In this document: piece after piece, positions 1-19,003 of the stretch
How positions within the stretch are numbered: position 1 is the first letter of the stretch
How the letters are laid out: the number at the start of each line of letters is the position of its first letter
DNA from: Eleginops maclovinus
Taxonomy: Eukaryota > Chordata > Actinopteri > Perciformes > Eleginopidae
Direction of reading: 5' to 3'
Assembly: GCF_036324505.1 (NCBI RefSeq)
Contig: NC_086363.1
Span: 5,708,655-5,772,654, forward strand
Length of the DNA: 64,000 bases
The notes under the pieces: model-generated
Seen by the model: only the letters and a program-made list of their open reading frames with translations
The model's database searches: none
What the model was told of the DNA's origin: nothing
Position numbers and translations under genes: made by a program

Positions 1-190
1 ATGGGGGATGCACCTGTTTAGAAACAACAAATACACCAGTATGTTTCTACAGAATAGCTTAAATCAAGTCTCAAATCTGACTCCTATCATCAAGTATCAT
101 TATACATTTTTTATCTGGATGCGTCTTGCAAGTTGTTTAGGGTTATTATTTAGAAAAATAAAAACCAGCTAAAAGCAGATACTTATAGGA

Positions 191-640
191 CTTTATTAGG
201 TAATACTTTACTTGAATCGGTGTTCATAAGACTGACATAACACTGTCATAACCATGACATGACACCTGTCTTAACATTAATGAATACTTATGACAGTTGT
301 CGTTAAGTGTCATTCGGTAAGTTATGTCACTTTTGATGCAAAGGTGACATTGTTTGAGAGACAACTTGTCATAAACATGTCATAGCAGACATCCATATAT
401 GACGGTTTAATGTCGCACTAAGATATCAAGCTAAACGTTTTTCTTAAGTTTGACAGTTAGGTCATAACAAGGACATCTCAAACAATGTCACCTTTGCATC
501 AAAAGTGACATAACTTACTGAATGACACTTAACGACAACTGTCGTATTCATTAATGTTTAAGACAGGTTTCATGTCATGGTTATGACAATGTTATGTCAG
601 TCTTATGAACACCCATTCAACTAAGTGTTACCCTTTATTA
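191..640. mobile_element. Palindromic hAT-like MITE with perfect 8-bp target duplication
   Basis: The element itself is 199-632 (434 bp). Its two arms, about 199-360 and 470-632, are near-perfect reverse complements, starting GGTAATACTT on the left and ending AGTGTTACC on the right, around a unique centre of about 110 bp. It is flanked by identical direct repeats ctttatta at 191-198 and 633-640. An 8-bp target duplication is typical of the hAT superfamily. There is no coding capacity, so this is a nonautonomous foldback element. The boundaries are read directly; the superfamily is inferred from the duplication length. Confidence 0.8.
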
Positions 641-969
641 TTTAACGTGAGGGGCTTTTTTTAAACTTTTTATTGCCAAAAAACGTTAGTCTGACCTGTA
701 CTTGTCGCAAACAGTGCTGAACTTCATCAGGAAACACAAGAGCTTGTGAATGTGGAGGAAAAATATGTCAGATTTGTCTTTTCTTTCTATTTTTCATCGA
801 GAAAATCCATAAAAACCTACAAGCTTAAAACAGAAAGACAGTGTCAAGAATATTGTGACATAGATTAACTGACCTTATGCTATTCAGGAACAGGGGGAGA
901 TGATAAAGGTGCCTCTAACACTTTAGATTCCCTCTCTTTACTACTCCTCCGATTCTCTTCTCCACTCAG

Positions 970-3896
970 GACGGTCACCTCCCTACAGCCTACGAGCCGG
1001 AGCCATTTGCCAAATACGGCACACTGGACGTTGCCTTCGAGTATGATTCAGGGGAGCAGTGGTTGGCCGTCACGGTCACCGCAGCGACAGACATCCCCGC
1101 TCTGAAACAGACGGGTAACATCGCGTGGCAGGTCCACCTCGTCCTGCTGCCCACCAAGAAGCAGCGGGCCAAGACGGGGGTGCAGAAGGGGCCCTGTCCC
1201 ATCTTCACGGAGACATTTAAGTTTTCCAGGGTGGAGCAGGACGCCCTCGGGGACTACGCCGTGCGCTTCCGCCTGTACAGCATCAGAAGGATGAAAAAGG
1301 AGAAGGTCCTAGGGGAGAAGGTTTTCTACCTGACTAAGCTGAACCTGCAGGGGAAGATCGCTCTGCCTGTCACCCTGGAGCAGGGCTCTGAACTCACGGT
1401 GAGAACACTTTGTACAGTTCTATCCATGCACAGTTTTATCCGAAGCGCTGGGATTCCAACAGTCCAATTAGTAATCAATATAACTTCTTTTAAGACCAGG
1501 AGCAGCAGGAGCTTGAACCATTGGCATTTTTGTGTTATCAAAATAGTTGCTCTTTAAATGTATTAGTCAACTAATTGTTCTAGTTTTAAATGAGTCTTCT
1601 CATTATTTATCAAGGTTCAGTTCTTGTGTTAAAGAATCAGGGTTTCACTTCATCATTCATTGCTACATTTCGCTGGATGACTCAATAGCAATGATAGAGA
1701 TCAGTAAATGGAGGACTGGGGGAGATAAATGTAAAGCCAGGAGATCAACACTTTTTGTGAGTATTTCTGAAGAGAACATAAATACCTGTACCAAATTTCA
1801 AGGCAGTTTATCCAATAGTTATCTCTAGAGATGGGGCTTATCTGTAGAGAAGCCCATAGTGAAATAGGATCAACAATTCCAGGATTACAAAAATCTGTAG
1901 GGTTTAGAAGCAAATTCTGTGCAAAAATATCATGGTAATCAATCTCGATATTTCTGTGTGAATGAAAGTGTTGGAACGCCTGACATCCGTGACTAGAACG
2001 ATGCTGCTAATGGGGCTAAATTGTGCTTCATGTCTGATCCAAACTCCAAACATACAGTAAAGTATCCCACAAAAACTTTAGTGAGTAACCCACTGCGTAT
2101 CTGTTTGTGTGTGTGTGTGTGTCTGTGTCATGTTGCCAGGGTTGTGGCTCTGTGGTGAGCGTGTCTCGCAGTGCGGGAGCTCTGTCCTATCGCTCCACTG
2201 AAGACTCCTCACTGCCGGAGCTCCTCCTGGGTCTGCTCTACAACTCTGCCACGGGACAGTTATCCGCTGAGGTGGTCCAGGGAAGCCACTTCAAAACCCC
2301 GGCGTCTGAAAAACCCGTCAGTACGTACAAAAGCTTCCACGTTAGACTTTTTATTCTGTTGTGTTTTGAGTGACATCTTCCTTTCTTTAAAATTCTCCCC
2401 TGTAATGGTGCTTCCCCAAAGTGTGCCGATCACACGCAGCCGTTGTTTTGGCAAAACAGATGGGCAAGACTCCCAGAAACATGTATAAAAAATTAACTGT
2501 GCCCCATTACATTTTTAATGTTTCCTGGCAACAAGAACTAAAGCCATAATGCTGAAACATCTGCTGCCTGTCAGAGTCCCCCTGAAAGCTGACCTTGTGG
2601 TGTATCTCGATCTTTAAACTGTTTCCTCTCTCTCTTCCTTCTAACTGTGTGTGCCGTGGTGTGTGTGTGTGTGTGTGCCACAGACGGTCTGTTCTGTTGT
2701 GTTAAACACTTTGTTGGGGGGCAGCTTTATATCATGAGAGGTAAGTCAGCAGTGAATTACTTGATATTTGATCGGTATATGTAAAGGTTTTGTCCCAAAA
2801 AGTTGTAAGGACTTGAAAACTGTCCACAGTGATATGTGTTGATTTATGAGAGTAACTAGGACACAAGTATGTGGATGTGTTTAAAATGTCACTGTTAATG
2901 CTGTAAGCAACACAAATCAAATGAATAATATAAGACACAGATATCTAAACAGCCTGGCACTCTATCTTCATACAGTAGGTTTTAAAAAAACACTATAATA
3001 TTGTACAGTGTGTATCTGGTTTACTTGCATACACTGACTTTTGATTATAGCACGGGTTTTCAAAGTATGAGACTGTGAGCCTCCCCTCAGTCAAAGCTTA
3101 GGGGAAAAAGCCCTTACCCACCCTTAGCATACTTGCTTAACTCAATTTCTGGTTGCCTTATGGGACTATGATTATGTTATTGGACCCTTTACATACGCAA
3201 CAACTGAAGCAATAGAGCCTTACATTGCTGTTTGAATTATCTTGACACTACAAGTCAGATATAAAAAAAGGTAATTTACTAGTTTCTGAGCCTGGGAGAG
3301 TAGGAGAAAAAAGACGTATGTACAGTATCATTATCTCTTAAACCTAATCAATCACATTTAGGGTAATTTAGATGATCTTTTTTGATAGAATATGTAATAT
3401 TTCTGCATCTTTGACACTGTTTGGTGACCCCCTTGGGAGTCCTGTCTCACACTTTGAAAACACTGGATTAAAGCACAAGAAAATAAGTCAAACACTATGT
3501 AAACCCCCCAGTTTGTTGCAGTACTGATATCCCTCCACTGGATGGCTCTCTCTGCCTCTCTCTGCCCGCTCTCCTTTCAGACACCTACGTGAAGCTGACC
3601 ATGCTGGACTCCAAGGGAAAGGAGATGTCCAAGTGTAAGACAGCCGTGTGCCGCGGGCAGCCCAACCCCACCTACAAGGAGACCTTCTGTTCCAGGTGGC
3701 CCTCTTCCAGCTGTCCGAGGTGTCTCTGGTGCTGTCGGTGTTCTGCCGGCGGAGCAGCATGAGGCCCAGGGAGAAGCTGGGCTGCGTCTCCCTGGGCCTC
3801 AACAGCACCAGCGAGGACCAGCAGGCCCACTGGACAGAGATGAAGGAGGCGGAGGGGCAGCAGGTCTGCCACTGGCACACACTGACCGACACATAG
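970..3896 (+). CDS. Synaptotagmin-14/16 family protein, last three coding exons (partial, with a 1-base frameshift)
   Basis: Exons: 970-1398 (phase 0), 2140-2320 and 3581-3896, all with AG acceptors and GT donors. The first encodes most of the C2A domain (from [11 protein letters not shown] to [15 protein letters not shown]), the second a short linker and the start of C2B ([11 protein letters not shown]), the third the rest of C2B, ending [12 protein letters not shown] and TAG at 3894-3896. This C-terminal half matches the SYT14/SYT16 class of Ca2+-independent synaptotagmins, which act in membrane trafficking. The Asp-rich Ca2+-binding loop residues of classical C2 domains are absent from C2A. 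In the last exon the conserved ETF-V-FQVALFQ segment is broken: only two bases (3688-3689) stand where a valine codon is expected, so the frame slips. Upstream exons lie left of the window. SYT16 fits the human chromosome 14 neighbours slightly better, but SYT14 cannot be excluded. Confidence 0.85.
3043..3473. mobile_element. hAT-like MITE in the last intron of the synaptotagmin gene
   Basis: The element runs 3051-3465 (415 bp). Its left end CACGGGTTTTCAAAG and right end CTTTGAAAACACTG are inverted repeats that stay similar for about 30 bp. The flanks gattatag (3043-3050) and gattaaag (3466-3473) are an 8-bp target duplication with one mismatch. The CA-start, GTTTTCAAAG terminal repeat and 8-bp duplication are typical of fish hAT MITEs. 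No ORF. Confidence 0.75.
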
Positions 3897-4990
3897 AGGG
3901 GGGAGGATCTAAGAACACTGAGATTTTACAACATTCCCAGAGTTTGGGGGGGTTAGCAGGAAGCACCAGGAGTGATGTGTGTGTGTGTGCGCTGCGTACA
4001 GGTGTGCAGGCAGCACGGGTTTCACTGCCAGAGACTGCATGAATACCCTTTAATCTGCCACAGACTTTTATTGGCAGTGGTGGAAGCTTCAGCGCCTGCC
4101 TTTTATTGACAGAAAAAAATGCAGAGGCAGGCAGACTGAGAATGAATGACATTATGATTACTGACCTTGAAGTAAGAGTGTATTTTCAGTAATTCTGCCT
4201 ACAGCAAGATCTGCATGTAACTGTTTACAGGACACATTTTTCTGTCTCTGAATCTTGGACCAAAGAGCTCGGTCCACGACTAGAAGACTCCTCCCTCTCT
4301 CTGCTTCTTCTCCTCTGGATTTAAGCTGCCACCAGCATACCAGACATTTCTCTATCAGTCATAGCCATTGACAAAAGAGAAGGCAATGAAAAGACTGTTA
4401 CAAAAGGGCCTACAACATGCTGCAACTATGCTTACAAGCTATGCTTTGTACAGATTGTTTACATGCACATGACATTATGCAAGATCCATTTATCGTTTCC
4501 CCCCCTTTTATGTTTTTGGATTATCAGTCAAATGGTTTACCAGATTTAAGTGTGTCTCTCTGGGGTTTGTGCGACACAAAGACAGTTTATTATTTCATTT
4601 ATTTTAGTGTTGGATAACTCGCTACACTATGCAGCCGAAAACACTTTAAGCTGGAGGAGTGAAATTCTGTCTTCCGCTCGCTGAGTCTCTTACAGAATTG
4701 GACACAGCATTGCATGCCAGTGTATCAAAGAGGGGCTTCCTTTCCTGTGTAGTACAGATTGAGCCGGTTTCACCATTCAGCCTTCTGACAACTCAGCCAT
4801 GTTCATTCATGTAGAAACATGGTGCTTCCCGCTGAGGAGGAATATGCAAAAGCCTGCGCAGTCCAATAAACCTGGCTGCCTCTCTGCCGCTGACAGCAAT
4901 GAAGCGAGCCGGAGTGGCAGAATGAAATTACATTAAAAGGGAACATTTTCTGATTACAAGTGAATAGGAAATGGATAATTAAATAAAGCC
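3897..4990 (+). other. Probable 3' UTR of the synaptotagmin gene
   Basis: Sequence downstream of the TAG at 3894. AATAAA hexamers at about 4864 (ccaataaacc) and 4982 (aaataaagcc) are candidate polyadenylation signals. The end is inferred; no transcript evidence is available. Confidence 0.45.
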
Positions 4991-7900
4991 TGAACAAATT
5001 AAAGCATTGTACAGAAGTGTGAGGAATCTGGTTTTACATGCATCTGGAACAAAGCCAAATTCATTAGAGAAAAAGCTATGAGTCAGAAAATCCCCCCAAA
5101 AACATCACTGAAGACTCCACAGCCACACCCTGTGTTTCAGGCAGAAGCTGAAACCCTCCCTCTTCTCTCCTCTGACTGAAGCTGAGGGGTGTGGGATGCA
5201 TTTTTCTCATCTCAATGATGTCAGATTTCTGGGTTCGGGGGTCCTGCAGCTACACTTCGCCCCATCAGTTCTCCTGCAGAGCCACATTTTCTTAAAGTCA
5301 AATTCAATTCATTAGAAGATACAAACCAGATGTGTAGCATTCCTGAGAGATAAACAACTGGCTTTTGATGGCAGAGATGGGAACAACAGCCACTCCAGTG
5401 TTTTCATTGTATAGGCCTTTTGTTCTAAGCACTATTTGTGCTTTACCAGCATTTACAACCATTTAGTTCCACTTTTTGGGAAAAGATTGACCAGTATGTT
5501 AATATAAAGCTTGTAGTTTGCTTACAGACAGCAGCGCAGTGATTTAGCATTAAGACAGTAACCAGCAGTAAACTCTGGAAACCCATTTTCCCCCCAAAAT
5601 ACATAAATAGATCCTTAAAATGAGAATGACTTACTTAGGAAAAATTAGTAGCTAATCTAGGCGGATTCATTTTTACGACCCCGACCAGACAGTGGTATCT
5701 TTTATCAAAGAAAGGACTCATCAAATACTCAACGTGCGGGAGTGTGTTTTTGTAAAAGTTAGGAAAAGAATGAGGCTATACGTCAGATAATGTTTTAACA
5801 CTGTTTTATTTCCATTAATCTGGCCTTCAATGGTATGTCAGACGCCGTCATCAGTCTGGCACAGCACAGGCTGCAGGTGGCTGGAGCCGGGCCCTCATCT
5901 TGGATCAGACATAGTTTCACAAAACGCCCAGCAGAGTGACCACGGCCGTCAGGGGGGAAAGTATCCTGCTTTGGGCCATGGAAAACCAGCTGTGCCAAAT
6001 AGCCTAGAGGAGGGGTTTAACTTCCAAAGAATACCAGCTGACCCTATTTATGCCCCAGGACAGGTTTAGTCAGCCAGGTAATTATGAGGCCTCCAGGAGC
6101 TGCAATAAAAGTGTTCAGGTGTGTCTAGGTGAGCAGACAAGCTGGTTTTTCAAGGCTGGTGCAGCAAGAGTACACATTTCCATTCTGGATTTGTGTAATT
6201 TGTATCTGGCTCTTTATCCTGTTCACCTTACAGGCCCAATCTAATAGTTTGGAAGCAGCAGCCACCTGGCACAGGTAGGGATTTGGCTTCAAAGACACTT
6301 TATGACTGTGCCAGAAGCTTCTTTTCATTTTATGACATTCTGTTTCAAGTTGACCTTCCCAAGAACGAGGACATCTTGACGACCGTAAAACATTTTCCTG
6401 CCCGAGTGCTGCTCTCAGGTCAGTTAGGTTCCCCCTCAAGCATTCAGTGGCACAAGCTAGTTTTCCTTGGCAATGTAATAAAGATATACGGCTAAGTCCT
6501 GTTGGGACTTCTTAAGGGTAAGGAATAATGAACTACAATGTTTTTGTTATTTTATTGAATGTGTCATCAGTTTAAAAAATCTTTTTTTAATAATATATTC
6601 AATAAATATACAGGAACCATGGACTTGTGAGAGTTTCTGTTTCATAACAGCATCCTCACAGTTAGAAGGTTATTTAGGGGAAACACATCCTTAATTTCTT
6701 TTTATTTAAAGGTATATTTTTTAGGTTAATCTTTTGTTCGGATTACACAAAGTCTGATCAATTAAAGGACTTAGAGTACATGATGGAAAGGGCTCCAATG
6801 GATCGACTTTGGAACGGAACTACTATGCAGAGTGGAAATGGATGTACCAGACTGCAACCACTCACACGCTGCAAACAATGCTCTGAAGCAGCAGACATTG
6901 TACCTATTTGGCAAAGAAAACATTCATCAAGCAATGGTAAAAAACAAACAAAGTGGAACCAATATGGCGACACTAAAGTGACGTTTGTCTGCGCTGGGAG
7001 AGATCTATACAGGAGGCATGAACATGGCGGGACATCTCTAATACATCCGTCGCAGCGCTGTAACTGGAAATATATTCAAGAGAGTAGTTTGAAATGTTGG
7101 AAATGTGCTTATTTATGGTCTGGTGGAGAGTAAGATGATAATATTTGATAATTCAATATTAGGCTAACCTTTAGCAAGTTGCCACTTAGCTGAGCAAATA
7201 GCAAAACAGCTTGTCATGTTTACACCTTATTATTAGTTTGGATTCAACACAAAAACCATCAGTAAGTGCGCTATAGATACTGATAGGCAGATTTTGGTAG
7301 GTTAAGGACAGACAGGCTAGTTGTTTTTAACCAGTTTCCAGTCTTTATGCTAATTTAAGCTAAACTAAGTTTAGTTGACAGATTTCAGAGTTCTGAATAT
7401 CCAACTCGGCACCTGAAAGCCAGTATGTTTATTTCCTAAAATGTCAAGCTACTCCCTTTAAACATTTTGATATTATCCTAATTGTAGTACAAGTATCCTT
7501 CTTTATAATTACAACTTCAATTAGACATCCAAACATTTTATTTTTCAGATTTTGGAAGAGGTGATTCTCGACTTAGTCGTACTTCAGTAAGGGACATTGT
7601 AACCGTTGACTGGTTAATATTATTACATTTAAATATGACTACTTTAACCTCAGACCAGATTTACAAACATTATTTAACACCCTATAGCATAAAAAACAGG
7701 CCATTTTTAAACACTCGTCCAAGAGTGCAGATCCTGTAAGCATAACAAAATGACCAGATGGTGGCTGGTTTTTCATGACAGATTTGAGGCATTATGGTGA
7801 CCACTGAAGTGAATTCCTTCTTGAACATGTGACACTACTAAACATGATTGGGCCAAACTCTTCAGTCGAGGTCCCGTTTCTTTCTCGAACATATCAGTTT

Positions 7901-8588
7901 GTGTCTGATCTCCAACAGGCGGAGGATCTGGAAAAAGTTTGACCATCAAAAAAGATTTACACACTTAGATTTTCTTTTAAAAGAAGACTTTTCAATAAAA
8001 TACCTCTGACCATCAGTGCTTGTCTTGCGTACAAGAAGTACAGTTTGTATCTGTGAAAATTAGGGTGCCATGTGCTGCTGTTGCTCTCCCAGCTGAAACT
8101 GTCGACAGGCCGCTGGCGAGCGCAGCACGACACCCGTCCGTCAGTGATGCAGCTACTCACAGCTCCATTGTAAGGTAGAGTTTACCGTGGGAGAGTTTCT
8201 GTACACTCTGTACAACCGTCCTCTTTCCTTGGCGAGCGTTAAGAGGTGCTAATGACATCTGTAGTGGTTGATGATTGAGCGTGATTGAAGAACGTGAAAA
8301 AGGAAGAGTGGCATCCACTGAAAAGGCTCATTTTCTTGGCAGTCATCCCTTTCAGCTTCCACTCTTCATATTTTCAGTAGAGTTGTGGATTAGACCACCC
8401 AGCCAACAACAACAAGGTCTTGTCTCTCCCCCGTGCGATATCCAAACCACAACTTATCCTTTGTGCATTTATCTGGCAGTCCATCCATCTTCTTCACTGC
8501 GTGCAGAGGGAGCTGCTGTTCTCTTAAATACTTCCAGTCCTTCAATCCTCTCTACGTTTGGCTCTTTGCTGGGCCACTCAGCCCGGTG
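4991..8588. other. Intergenic region and extl3 3' UTR side (convergent gene ends)
   Basis: No coding exon recognised. The synaptotagmin gene (plus) and extl3 (minus) converge here. The extl3 3' UTR must lie leftwards from 8588; a minus-strand AATAAA (TTTATT at about 7428-7433) is one candidate poly(A) signal, but I cannot fix the end. Old interspersed repeat sequence is visible at 7140-7460. Confidence 0.5.
7140..7460. repeat. Old interspersed repeat (fish family, GTTTCCAGTCTTTATGCTAA type)
   Basis: Contains caggctagttgtttt, ccagtttccagtctttatgc and ctaatttaagctaaact, a degenerate word set shared with 57640-57760 (gccaggatagctgtttccag, ttatgctcagctaagctaac). The repeat family is common in teleost introns and UTRs. 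Class and exact ends are not determined. Confidence 0.45.
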
Positions 8589-14987
<6,399 letters not shown>

Positions 14988-15369
14988 CGTTGACTCTCTC
15001 AGTCTGCTCCTCGCCCTGCCAAGGAAGCGTTGCTATGGGGATCAGCAGCGGCCATGATACGACCTTGTCAGCAAGGTGAGGTTGGGCCTCACCTGGATTC
15101 TAAAACGAGCTCTGATGTGGTATAGCTCGCACAGACTAATACCATCTCTATTGCTGTTGTCCTGATCTATACCAGAAAACACTCTGGCGTCTGGAGAGGG
15201 GTTCCCCTCGATGGGTGAGGCAGGGAGGGCATGGCTGCTCACAGATCAGAGAGACGGGTGGGTGGCTCAGTTTATGCTCTCCGGGTTGTGCTCATTTTTA
15301 TGGCACTTCAGGGATTCCTTTTGGAGATCCCGCCACTGGCATATTCCCTTCCTTCTCAAAGCAGGAACC
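14988..15369 (-). other. extl3: extl3 5' UTR part of coding exon 1, with splice acceptor
   Basis: Reading the minus strand upstream of the ATG, a good polypyrimidine tract (tttttcttttttctctcccag) ends at about 15370, giving a likely acceptor. That makes 15369-14988 5' UTR joined to the first coding exon. It implies one or more upstream noncoding exons, as in mammalian EXTL3. Inferred from splice-site quality only. Confidence 0.5.
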
Positions 15370-18292
15370 CTGGGAGAGAAAAAAGAAAAACAGGGATTAT
15401 TCAATATTTTTGATGTATAAAGTTCAAAGGGACTGTTGGAGCTCACAAACATGTTTTATGTCTTAAAACATTTGACATTTTTCATGCATATTTTGAAACT
15501 CATGACAGGGAACTGCAAGATGCATTTAGTAAAGCAGGCTTATTCAAGTGTTACAGATACAGCCTGTTTTGTCTCGAACAGAGGCTAGATGTGAAATGCT
15601 GCTCTCCATAGTTAGCACAGTAAATGTTGCTCTGTAAAGCAAGACACTGCAGCCCAACCTTTTCCACTGCATTATGTTCATGATTGGCAAGTCCAGGAAG
15701 AAAATAATCGTCAGTGTGCTGCAGAATACCAGGGAGTATCTTTCTTTCAACTTCTTTCCTTTCTGAATCAGCCAGTAGGAGCACAACACAGAGGAGGCCC
15801 ATCACTAGTCAAGTACACACAGCAGGAGAGCCCACACCAGCAGCACCTCCAGCAAAATCTCATTAAGGGTTCCTCCTGCACCCCGACCTCATCACTGACT
15901 CAAATGACCCAGCATCCCTGATAACAGTCCATCTGAAGAAGTGATGAGGAATTATCTTCAGTGGCTCATGGAGGAAAAAACAGCTGCTCTGCTGCAGAAC
16001 TCTCGCATGCCAACTTTAAGAGTTCAAGTTCTCCCCGATGGCTTGTGTTTTATCTTAATGCAAGAATAACCATAAATACATCTTCTCCTGATCATTTCCT
16101 CCAGGTTTGGAGCTCATTAGAAAAATATAAGAATGCAAGAAAGAATGACGACCTCGGGATCTGAAGTGTGCGGATGTTTTGAAAAGATAGCTCAAGGCTA
16201 AAAACCCAAAACAAAACAGAGTAATATTAAGTCACCTTTCAGAAAGAGTCTTGCGTAATGAGCATTGAGTACACTTCAGAACAGATTCTTTCCAAAGGCA
16301 GACAGTCTGAGCTTTATAGCTAAATCACCGCGGCACGAGCCCTGAGGATGTCCACAGAGTGCCAAACAATCCTTATCAAAGACAGAAACCCACAACACTG
16401 AGCATCAGCCTCGATAAAGCAGTGCAGACCAGAGGCAGAAAAGGAACGCAGGTGCTGTTTACCTTCTGCCGACATAACAGCTCCTCTTGATAAGGATAAC
16501 ACTCCTGAGACTGGTGAATTTAAGCCTCTGCGGTTGTAGCGGTTTCATTACTGCCCGGTTATATCAGAGCGTAGAGATAACCATCTCAAAAACAAAACTG
16601 GGGAGGAAGAAAACATATTTCATTCTGTCAAGTAAAAATGTCTCCGTGCTGCCTCCATGTGACGGGCATTTCTGATGTTTAGAGATTACTTCTCCCCCCG
16701 TCTATCCTGAAACACAGCACAGCTGGCTGGTGTGTGTGTGTGCGTTTGTGTGTGTGTGTGTTGGTCAAGGAGAGGAATGAGAAAAGGTACTGGCGATCAC
16801 ATGGCAGTCATGTGTTTTCATCTTGCCTAAAATGACTGACATCCTACCGCCTGTGTCCTCGTAGCTGCGTCCCTGAATGCACCGTACAGCTGTGATGACT
16901 GAAATAAATACCAAAACAGTTGGACAACTAATCAAATCAAAGGGCTGAAAATGCATCAATCAATTACATGTGCAATTGTATGATTGATTGAAGGTCCAAA
17001 AACGGTCAACAATGCTTAGTCAAATGTGAGTTCATGATGCTGATATGAAACAGAAACAAAAGGGAGCAACACTTCACATTTGAGGAGATGAAAATTGCAA
17101 ATGTTAAGCTTCTTTTTTCTAAAAGCTTTGTCAAATAGAGTTGTGTTATCCACTAGCACTAAGCACAAAGCCTACTGGATACTTCTGGATTTACAACGCA
17201 ACCAAAGCATGACCAAGATACTGACCAAAGGATGAATTTTCTAAAAGCCAGATCCAGAGCATCAGTATTAGATAAAATAGTGAAGGTACATTATCAGCCA
17301 CAGGTATTCCAGGTCATCATTAGACACAATGCTCTGGTCCAACAAAGTAACTACAGACCAGTGATCTTTGGTTTATTTAGAACGGTTACAGTAAAAACTG
17401 CGAGGTCATGTGACCCTTTGAACGCTGACCCTCCTCCTGCTACGTAGCGATGTGCCCGAGGTGCATAGTGACCGAGTGACGACTATCACGACCCTCTGAT
17501 TAATCGCTGCAGGACCGCCAGTGTCACAGGGGGTAATGGCAGACAGATGCTGGCAAAACGCAGTCGCTCGGCCTAATCTGGAGCCGAAAAACAAGATGGC
17601 TTAAAGCTCTGCCAGGGGCTGAGTCTGGGAGAGAGAGCAACACACACACGGATGGAAACTAAATCTCAATCTCTTCAGTTGTAGCTTCCTAATCTGCGGG
17701 ATGTCTTCTCTGCGCTGCACTCAGCTTAATCTGAAAGCTGTTTGCATGGAAAACACACAGGAGAGCATTGATCGCCCCGGGTTTACTCTGTGGGGATCAA
17801 TGATAATGCCATCATTACCTACAGTGGAGCTGCGAGGTGGTTTGGTGTTAAGCACCTTAAGGGCTGCTGTTGAAGCCATTTTCACTTGTAGGCTTTAGGC
17901 TTACAAGGTGGCAGAAGAGGAAGGGTGAGCCATAAAGTACATTTGCACTCGGAGAGATACTGACATGCCCGTTTGTGTCTTCACCTTATACGAATAAAGC
18001 TGCCTAGATGAGCTGACTAATCCATTCGTTCATCGACTGTTAAATAAACACCCACTATTCAGCTTTGAAGCACAAGCCGGCTGCAGCGTAGCGCATCATT
18101 GTTGATTTGTCGTCATTTTCATGAGGCATGCCGCATATAATGCACTGTCATTGGTTCAAATACACATGAGGTGGGTCTTGTTGGGTTTTTTAAACCACGT
18201 TGACCACCCAAATGTCGTGTGGTTGGCCGACAATCACGTCAATCAATCAGACATTCACGTGCGTTTGTTTTTAACTTTTTTAAAGGCAAAAA

Positions 18293-18800
18293 TGGCTACG
18301 ATCGACGAATACTTTGACAGCGACGGCAGCGATTTGGAATTGGGAGAGAATGAGGAGTTTGAGAGGGAGGTGGAAGTAGAAGTTTTTGTACCTGATGATC
18401 CTTTGGTAGAGGACTTTCCCACCCCTCCCCACTCCTTTCCCACCTCTCTCTCATACCAAGGTGCCTTGGTCTGTGTGTTGGCATGTTTTAAAATGTTATT
18501 TGTGATTTTATCATATAAAATATTTTCCCTGCCAATCTGATTTAGAGATTTTTTATAAAAATGTGTTGGTATGTTATTGCTAATGGAGCATGTTTAATAC
18601 AACCTGTGGGTCTTACCTTTTAAATGCAATTTATTTCATGTTTCTATGTGCTACAGAGGCTTAGATATTAAGGTTTTCATAGACGTTGCCAATTCTTAGT
18701 ATTTTTTCAGAAAACCCTCAGGGGATAAGGACATTTATATCTATTATACATAGGGTTTTAGAGCCGTTCTTTGCAGGCGTTTTAGGAGTAAATGGGTTAA
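18293..18800 (+). pseudogene. Possible piggyBac-type transposon remnant (N-terminal acidic ORF and 3' end)
   Basis: ATG at 18293 opens an acidic reading frame beginning MATIDEYFDSDGSDLE and continuing with an E/D-rich run, then prolines and serines, resembling the acidic N-termini of piggyBac-derived (PGBD) proteins. The frame closes at 18538-18540. The segment ends in gtaaatgggttaa at 18788-18800; read inwards from the right it is TTAA-CCCATTTACTCC, a plausible piggyBac terminus with its TTAA target. The transposase core (DDE residues) is missing. The left terminus was not found, so this is tentative. Confidence 0.35.
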
Positions 18801-19003
18801 AGCGGACCTATTGGGTTGCGTTTTGTGCCTCTACTGTGACACGTTACCATGCATTAATGTGAAATACAAGTGCTATATCTTTCTCATACTACCTCTTTTC
18901 TGTCTCTGTCTGAAACCACAACCCAGTCTGCTCTGATTGGATGGCTGGCCAGCTCTGTTACAGGAAAGAGAAACCCCACAAAGGCATAATAGGGCCCCTT
19001 TAA
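18797..19003 (-). mobile_element. TTAA-flanked MITE, copy 1
   Basis: Bounded by TTAA at 18797-18800 and 19000-19003. The left end ttaaagcggacctattgg and right end gcataatagggccccttta are imperfect terminal inverted repeats. The interior (caacccagtctgctctgatt, ggctggccagctctgtt) is the reverse complement of words in the copy at 21220-21460. Placed in minus orientation relative to that copy. TTAA targets suggest piggyBac-type mobilisation. No ORF. Confidence 0.7.

Noticed and set aside
1063..1557. ORF starting at 1063 as an independent small gene
   Set aside because: The ATG lies inside the synaptotagmin exon that opens at an acceptor at 969, and the tail after 1398 is intron.
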